From: Bombella mellum
Lineage (GTDB): Bacteria; Pseudomonadota; Alphaproteobacteria; Acetobacterales; Acetobacteraceae
Direction: 5' to 3'
Assembly (NCBI RefSeq): GCF_014048465.1
Contig: NZ_PDLY01000001.1
Location: forward strand, 62,001 to 126,000
DNA length: 64,000 nt
Shown: positions 59,594 through 64,000 of the stretch, piece after piece
How positions within the stretch are numbered: the stretch's first letter is position 1
How the letters are laid out: the number at the start of each line of letters is the position of its first letter
Notes under the pieces: generated by a model
What the model was told of the DNA's origin: nothing
Database searches by the model: none
What the model saw: only the letters and a program-made list of their open reading frames with translations
Made by a program: the position numbers and the translations under genes

Positions 59594-61744
59594 ATGTTTG
59601 ACAATTACTTCCGTAAAGAAATCGAATGGGCCGGCCGGCCGCTGGTTCTGGAAACTGGCAAGATCGCCCGTCAGGCTGATGGGGCCGTCGTGGTCACCTA
59701 TGGGGACACGGTCGTGCTCTGCACCGCCGTGGGTGCCAAGACGGTGAAGCCGGGTCAGGATTTCTTCCCGCTGACCGTGAACTATCAGGAAAAGGCCTAT
59801 GCGGCCGGCAAGATTCCGGGTGGCTTCTTCAAACGTGAGGGGCGTCCTTCCGAGCATGAGGTGCTGTCCTCCCGCCTGATCGACCGGCCCATCCGTCCGC
59901 TGTTTCCGGAGAATTTCCGGAACGAGGTGCAGGTCGTGGCGACCGTGCTGAGCCATGACATGGAGAATGATCCGGCCCTGGTGGCCATGATCGGCTGTTC
60001 CGCCGCACTGACGCTGTCCGGTATCCCGTTTTTCGGGCCGGTCGGGGCCGCCCGTGTCGGCCGTATTGATGGCAAGTTCGTTGTCAACCCGACCTTCAGC
60101 GAGGTGAAGGACAGCACGCTTGACCTCGTGGTGGCTGGTACCTCCGAAGGCGTTCTGATGGTTGAGTCCGAGGCGCAGGAGCTGTCCGAGGATGAGATGC
60201 TCGAGGCCGTCATGCTGGGTCACACGGCTTTCCAGCCGGTGATCGATGCCATCATCGATCTGGCGGAACATGCCGCCCGGGCACCGTGGGACCTGCCGGA
60301 AATCTCCAAGGAGGAGGTTGCCCTCCGCAAGCGTGTGGACAAGGTGGGCAACAAGCTGATTGCCGAGGCCTACAAGGAACGCAGCAAGCAGGCCCGTGTG
60401 GAGAAGCTGGCCGAGGCCCGCGAGAAGATCGTGGCCACGCTTGAGGAAGAAGGTTTCGAGGCCGAGCTGGCCAAGCCGATGATCAAGGACCTGGAGGCCC
60501 AGGTGGTCCGTGGTGCCATCCTGAAGACGGGCATCCGTATTGATGGGCGTGACACGAAGACGGTGCGCCCCATCATGGCCGAGGTTGGCGTACTGCCCCG
60601 CTCTCATGGGTCTGCCCTTTTCACCCGTGGTGAGACGCAGGCCCTGGTGGTCGCCACGCTGGGGACCGGTCAGGACGAGCAGGTGATCGATGCGCTGGAA
60701 GGGGAATACCGTTCCCGCTTCATGCTGCATTACAATTTCCCGCCTTTCTCCGTTGGTGAATGTGGCCGCATGGGTTCCCCGGGCCGTCGTGAGATCGGGC
60801 ATGGCAAACTGGCATGGCGTGCCATCAACCCGCTCCTGCCGTCCAGGGAGGATTTCCCGTACACGCTGCGTGTGGTCTCCGAGATCACCGAGAGCAACGG
60901 CTCCTCCTCCATGGCCACGGTCTGCGGCACCTCGCTCTCCCTCATGGATGCTGGCGTGCCGATGCCACGCCCCGTGGCAGGCATTGCCATGGGTCTCATC
61001 AAGGAAGAGCGTGGCCATGCCGTGCTGACGGACATCCTTGGTGATGAGGATCACCTTGGGGACATGGATTTCAAGGTGGCCGGTACGTCCGAGGGTGTGA
61101 CGGCCCTCCAGATGGACATCAAGATCACCTCCATCACGCCGGAAATCATGAAGGTGGCCCTGGAGCAGGCCCGGGAAGGCCGCCTGCACATCCTTGGTGA
61201 GATGAGCAAGGCCCTTGCCGAGGGACGCTCTGACGTGGCTGGCAATGCGCCGAAGATCACGACCATGACGGTGCCCGTGGCCAAGATCCGTGACGTGATC
61301 GGCTCCGGCGGAAAAGTCATCCGGGAGATTGTTGAATATTCCGGTGCCAAGGTCGATATTGGAGATGACGGCGTCATCAAGATTGCCGCCGCCAATGATG
61401 AACAGGCCCAGAAGGCCATCAGCCGGATCGAAGGTATCGTTGCCGAACCTGAGATGGGGCGCATCTATGATGGGAAGGTCGTCAAGACGGCCGACTTTGG
61501 TGCGTTCGTGAACTTCCTTGGCCCCAAGGATGGTCTGGTGCATATTTCCGAGCTGACGGATGGCCGTGTGGCCAAGACGACGGACGTCGTCAAGCAGGGT
61601 GATGCCGTCAAGGTCAAGGTTATTGGCTTTGATGACCGTGGTAAGGTAAAGCTTTCCATGCGTGTGGTGGACCAGGAAACTGGTGCGGACATTACGGAGA
61701 GTGTCGGTGCCAAGCCGGGTCGTCCTCGCCGTGATGCGGAGTGA
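59594..61744 (+). CDS. pnp: Polynucleotide phosphorylase
   Basis: 716 aa from the ATG at 59594, with GGAGGAAG six bases upstream. Two RNase PH domains ([24 protein letters not shown] and [18 protein letters not shown]), KH domain ([26 protein letters not shown]) and S1 domain ([33 protein letters not shown]). 3'-5' phosphorolysis of RNA, degradosome part. A weak hairpin GGGAGC/GCTCCC plus TTTG follows at 61757-61776. Confidence 0.97.
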   Translation: MFDNYFRKEIEWAGRPLVLETGKIARQADGAVVVTYGDTVVLCTAVGAKTVKPGQDFFPLTVNYQEKAYAAGKIPGGFFKREGRPSEHEVLSSRLIDRPIRPLFPENFRNEVQVVATVLSHDMENDPALVAMIGCSAALTLSGIPFFGPVGAARVGRIDGKFVVNPTFSEVKDSTLDLVVAGTSEGVLMVESEAQELSEDEMLEAVMLGHTAFQPVIDAIIDLAEHAARAPWDLPEISKEEVALRKRVDKVGNKLIAEAYKERSKQARVEKLAEAREKIVATLEEEGFEAELAKPMIKDLEAQVVRGAILKTGIRIDGRDTKTVRPIMAEVGVLPRSHGSALFTRGETQALVVATLGTGQDEQVIDALEGEYRSRFMLHYNFPPFSVGECGRMGSPGRREIGHGKLAWRAINPLLPSREDFPYTLRVVSEITESNGSSSMATVCGTSLSLMDAGVPMPRPVAGIAMGLIKEERGHAVLTDILGDEDHLGDMDFKVAGTSEGVTALQMDIKITSITPEIMKVALEQAREGRLHILGEMSKALAEGRSDVAGNAPKITTMTVPVAKIRDVIGSGGKVIREIVEYSGAKVDIGDDGVIKIAAANDEQAQKAISRIEGIVAEPEMGRIYDGKVVKTADFGAFVNFLGPKDGLVHISELTDGRVAKTTDVVKQGDAVKVKVIGFDDRGKVKLSMRVVDQETGADITESVGAKPGRPRRDAE

Positions 61745-61756
61745 GTGATGTGTGGG

Positions 61757-61776
61757 GGGAGCGTCAGGCTCCCTTT
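61757..61776 (+). terminator. Weak terminator after pnp
   Basis: Six-pair stem GGGAGC / GCTCCC, five-base loop, then TTTG; 12 bases after the pnp stop. Confidence 0.45.
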
Positions 61777-61820
61777 GCATGGGTTAGTTTGTGATTGAGT
61801 AGTGGGGACATCTGGCCTCT

Positions 61821-63248
61821 ATGAAGTCGATCAATGCCGTCCGTTTTGGTGGTCAGGAGGTTCTTCCCCTGGTCGAAGGGGGCAAAGGTGTTTCTGTCTC
61901 CAATGGTGTGTCTGCAGGATACTGGGCTGCGGCAGGCGGGGTCGGGACGATCTCTGCCGTCAATGCAGACAGTTATGACGAGCAGGGAAATCCTGTTCCG
62001 CAAATCTATCATGGCCGGACACGCCGTGAGCGGCAGGCCGAGCTTGTGCGTTATGCCGTCGAGGGTGGTATCGCACAGGCCCGCATAGCCCGGGATATTT
62101 CCGGAGGTCGTGGTCGTGTCCACGCCAACTTCATGTGGGAGATGGGGGCTGCGGAGGAGGTCATCACCGGTATTCTGGAAGGTGCTCCCGGGCTGATCCA
62201 GGGGCTGACCTGTGGGGCGGGCATGCCCTACAGGCTGGCCGAGATTGCGGCTCGGTTCGGGGTGCATTACTACCCGATCGTCTCTTCCGGCCGTGCCTTC
62301 AGTGCCCTGTGGAAGCGGTCCTACGTGCGCTTTGCCGAGCTTCTGGGCGGGGTCGTCTATGAGGACCCGTGGCGGGCTGGCGGTCATAATGGCCTTTCCA
62401 ACACGGAGAACCCTCACAAGCCGGAGGCTCCCTATCATCGTGTGGCGGCTCTGCGAAAGGTCATGAACGGTTTTGGCCTCCAGCATGTGCCCATCATCAT
62501 GGCAGGTGGGGTCTGGCATCTGGAAGAATGGAATGACTGGCTGGACAATCCGGAGATCGGCCTGATCGCCTTCCAGTTCGGAACACGCCCGCTTCTGACC
62601 AAGGAAAGTCCTGTTCCTGATGCCTGGAAGCAGCTTCTGTTGACGTTGAAGGAAGGGGACGTGTATCTGAACCGTTTTTCTCCGACAGGGTTCTATTCCT
62701 CTGCGGTGAACAACGGCTTCCTTCAGGAACTGCGCGCCCGGTCCGAACGGCAGGTTTCCTTCCGGGCGGATGCCGAGGGAGACTTCAATACGCCGATCTG
62801 CCTTGGCGGGCGGGGACGTGAGGTGTTTGTCACTTCGGGTGATGCCGAAAAGGTCAGCCGCTGGAAGGAGGCAGGCTATACCCAGCCCATGCGGACTCCG
62901 GATGGCACGGTCGTGTTCGAGACGCTGGAAACGGCCCGTCAGGTCCTGGCTGATCAGGCCGCCTGCATGGGCTGTCTCTCCCAGTGCCGCTTTTCCAACT
63001 GGAGCCAGAAAGGCCCGACCTTCAGCACCGGCCAGCGCGCTGATCCCCGGTCCTTCTGCATCCAGAAGACGTTGCAGACGATCTCCCATCTTCAGGATGT
63101 TTCTCCTGAGGAACAGAAGCAGATCGTGGACCATAATCTGGTCTTCGGTGGAACGAATGCGTGGCGTTTTGCAACGGACCCGTTCTACGCCAACGGGCAT
63201 ATTCCGACCGTCAAGGAGCTGGTCGACCGCATCATGACCGGACGGTAG
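61821..63248 (+). CDS. FMN-dependent nitronate monooxygenase-like oxidoreductase
   Basis: 475 aa, TIM-barrel pattern: VSVSNGVSAGYWAAAGGVGTISAVNAD, LIQGLTCGAGMPYRLAEIAARFGVHYYPIVSSGRAF, VPIIMAGGVWHLEEW, and LIAFQFGTRPLLTKESPVP (FMN phosphate site). Longer than standard nitronate monooxygenases (about 320-350 aa). The C-terminal third has a cysteine group ACMGCLSQCRF plus FCIQK further on, which could hold an iron-sulfur cluster. Substrate unknown. Confidence 0.78.
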   Translation: MKSINAVRFGGQEVLPLVEGGKGVSVSNGVSAGYWAAAGGVGTISAVNADSYDEQGNPVPQIYHGRTRRERQAELVRYAVEGGIAQARIARDISGGRGRVHANFMWEMGAAEEVITGILEGAPGLIQGLTCGAGMPYRLAEIAARFGVHYYPIVSSGRAFSALWKRSYVRFAELLGGVVYEDPWRAGGHNGLSNTENPHKPEAPYHRVAALRKVMNGFGLQHVPIIMAGGVWHLEEWNDWLDNPEIGLIAFQFGTRPLLTKESPVPDAWKQLLLTLKEGDVYLNRFSPTGFYSSAVNNGFLQELRARSERQVSFRADAEGDFNTPICLGGRGREVFVTSGDAEKVSRWKEAGYTQPMRTPDGTVVFETLETARQVLADQAACMGCLSQCRFSNWSQKGPTFSTGQRADPRSFCIQKTLQTISHLQDVSPEEQKQIVDHNLVFGGTNAWRFATDPFYANGHIPTVKELVDRIMTGR

Positions 63249-63274
63249 GAGAGTCTGACCGGATCGTATGGATG

Positions 63275-63306
63275 GGGTGCGGATATCTGATCCGCACCCT
63301 TTTTTT
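63275..63306 (+). terminator. Terminator of the oxidoreductase gene
   Basis: Perfect 10-bp stem GGGTGCGGAT / ATCCGCACCC, five-base loop, then seven T. 26 bases after the stop. Confidence 0.92.
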
Positions 63307-63317
63307 GTTCATCCGGG

Positions 63318-63953
63318 TCAGGGGAAAAGGCGTTGGGTCGTCCATCCCGTGCCATCCGATGTCCGGGTGAAGAGAACACGGTCATGCAGGCGGAAAGGCT
63401 TGTCCATCCAGAACTCCATGGAAAGAGGTCTGACACGGTAGCCGTTCCAGTAAGGGGGACGGGGGACGGTACCGATGGCAAAGCGGGCCGTCTCTTTCGT
63501 TACGGCCTGCCAGAGGGCCTTGCGGCTGGCCACGGGGCGGGACTGCTGGCTGGCCCATGCTCCAATGCGGCTGGCACGGGGGCGGGACTGGAAATAGGCA
63601 TCAGCCTCTTCATCCGGAAGACGTGAGACCGTTCCCCGGATGCGGACCTGCCGCCGCAGGGATTTCCAGTGGAACAGCAGGGCCGCCTTCATGGTCTGTT
63701 CCAGCTCCTGCCCCTTGGCGGACTCGCTGTTCGTGTAAAAGACGAAACCTTCACTGTCGAACCCTTTCAGCAGAACCATGCGGACGTCGGGCAGGCTCTG
63801 GTCGTCCACAGTGGCCAGGGCCATGGCGTTGGGGTCGTTCGGTTCTTTATGTTCGGCGAGGGTCATCCAGTCCTGAAACAGAAGGAAGGGGTTGTCCCCG
63901 GCAATGGTCTGGTCGTCATCCTGAAAGGCGGCTTCGGCTGTTTCGTCGGTCAT
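63318..63953 (-). CDS. pdxH: Pyridoxamine 5'-phosphate oxidase
   Basis: 211 aa. [70 protein letters not shown], and the C-terminal [14 protein letters not shown]...[10 protein letters not shown]...WTTQRLFP are the PdxH signature; FMN and PLP contacts are present. Final step of PLP formation. The remaining bases to 64,000 are its upstream region with no other gene visible. Confidence 0.95.
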   Translation of the reverse strand: MTDETAEAAFQDDDQTIAGDNPFLLFQDWMTLAEHKEPNDPNAMALATVDDQSLPDVRMVLLKGFDSEGFVFYTNSESAKGQELEQTMKAALLFHWKSLRRQVRIRGTVSRLPDEEADAYFQSRPRASRIGAWASQQSRPVASRKALWQAVTKETARFAIGTVPRPPYWNGYRVRPLSMEFWMDKPFRLHDRVLFTRTSDGTGWTTQRLFP

Positions 63954-64000
63954 GCTGAGGGAATCCTGTTGCGAGATGATGGGTGATCATGAAAGCAGAG

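Noticed and set aside
59570-61780. Minus-strand open frame of about 736 codons
   Set aside because: Exact shadow of pnp; the His/Gly/Arg-rich translation has no family features.
61764-63200. Long minus-strand open frame of about 478 codons
   Set aside because: It is antisense to the flavin oxidoreductase gene, which has clear family motifs, a terminator and a sensible start. The antisense product has no motif; GC-rich DNA gives such frames by chance.

Overview
The window looks like chromosome of an acetic acid bacterium (Acetobacteraceae, Alphaproteobacteria). This rests on GC-rich coding sequence, the alphaproteobacterial look of the housekeeping proteins (catalytically dead PyrC next to PyrB, the rimP-nusA-ylxR-infB-rbfA-truB-rpsO-pnp string, a DUF1491 protein) and several proteins that look lineage-restricted. 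No rRNA, tRNA or CRISPR array is seen. Genus is not assigned; a small-genome insect- or food-associated genus such as Bombella is only a guess.

Region 1 (1 to about 12,330) is the right part of a prophage of the contractile-tail type. Reading leftward on the minus strand from the control region: a putative late regulator, a small SH3-like protein, small and large terminase, portal (DUF1073), prohead protease (DUF2213), cement protein, major capsid (DUF2184), DUF4054 protein, neck terminator, tail sheath (DUF3383), tail tube (DUF3277) and a tail assembly chaperone cut by the window edge. Two tiny plus-strand membrane-protein genes, each with its own ribosome binding site and terminator, sit between these late genes. 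On the right a LexA-like S24 repressor faces the late regulator across an operator-rich region and is followed at once by dinB. Between the late regulator and the terminase genes lies a near-consensus promoter with a strong terminator about 20 bases downstream of its start, which is the layout of lambda Q-pR'-tR'. No integrase, replication or lysis gene is visible, so the left part must lie outside the window or be missing.

Region 2 (13.5-42.7 kb) is core chromosome: an aldo/keto reductase, parE, a secreted protein, a lipoprotein and an OmpA porin; a long minus-strand series gltX-pyrB-pyrC'-plsY-dprA-topA-S41 protease-DUF1491 with many 4-base overlaps; comEC on the other strand (with dprA, two natural-transformation genes); a GT8 protein that has lost its metal ligands; nth; a lipid-type ABC exporter; an ornithine-type decarboxylase with a long untranslated leader; an LpxO-like hydroxylase; a YihY membrane protein; rlpA; and the aroQ-accB-accC operon.

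Region 3 (42.7-45.1 kb) is an AT-rich restriction-modification island: a complete C5 cytosine methyltransferase immediately followed by a PD-(D/E)XK endonuclease, inserted between accC and a fused ccmA-ccmB gene. Next come an amino-acid ABC ATPase and a fused substrate-binding/permease protein, then a three-gene operon of membrane-anchored proteins around a ClpB-D2-like AAA+ ATPase that I cannot assign to a described system.

Region 4 (52-64 kb) is the translation/RNA operon rimP-nusA-ylxR-infB-rbfA-truB-rpsO-pnp, with an apparent terminator placed between its promoter and rimP, followed by a flavin oxidoreductase of the nitronate monooxygenase family and pdxH.
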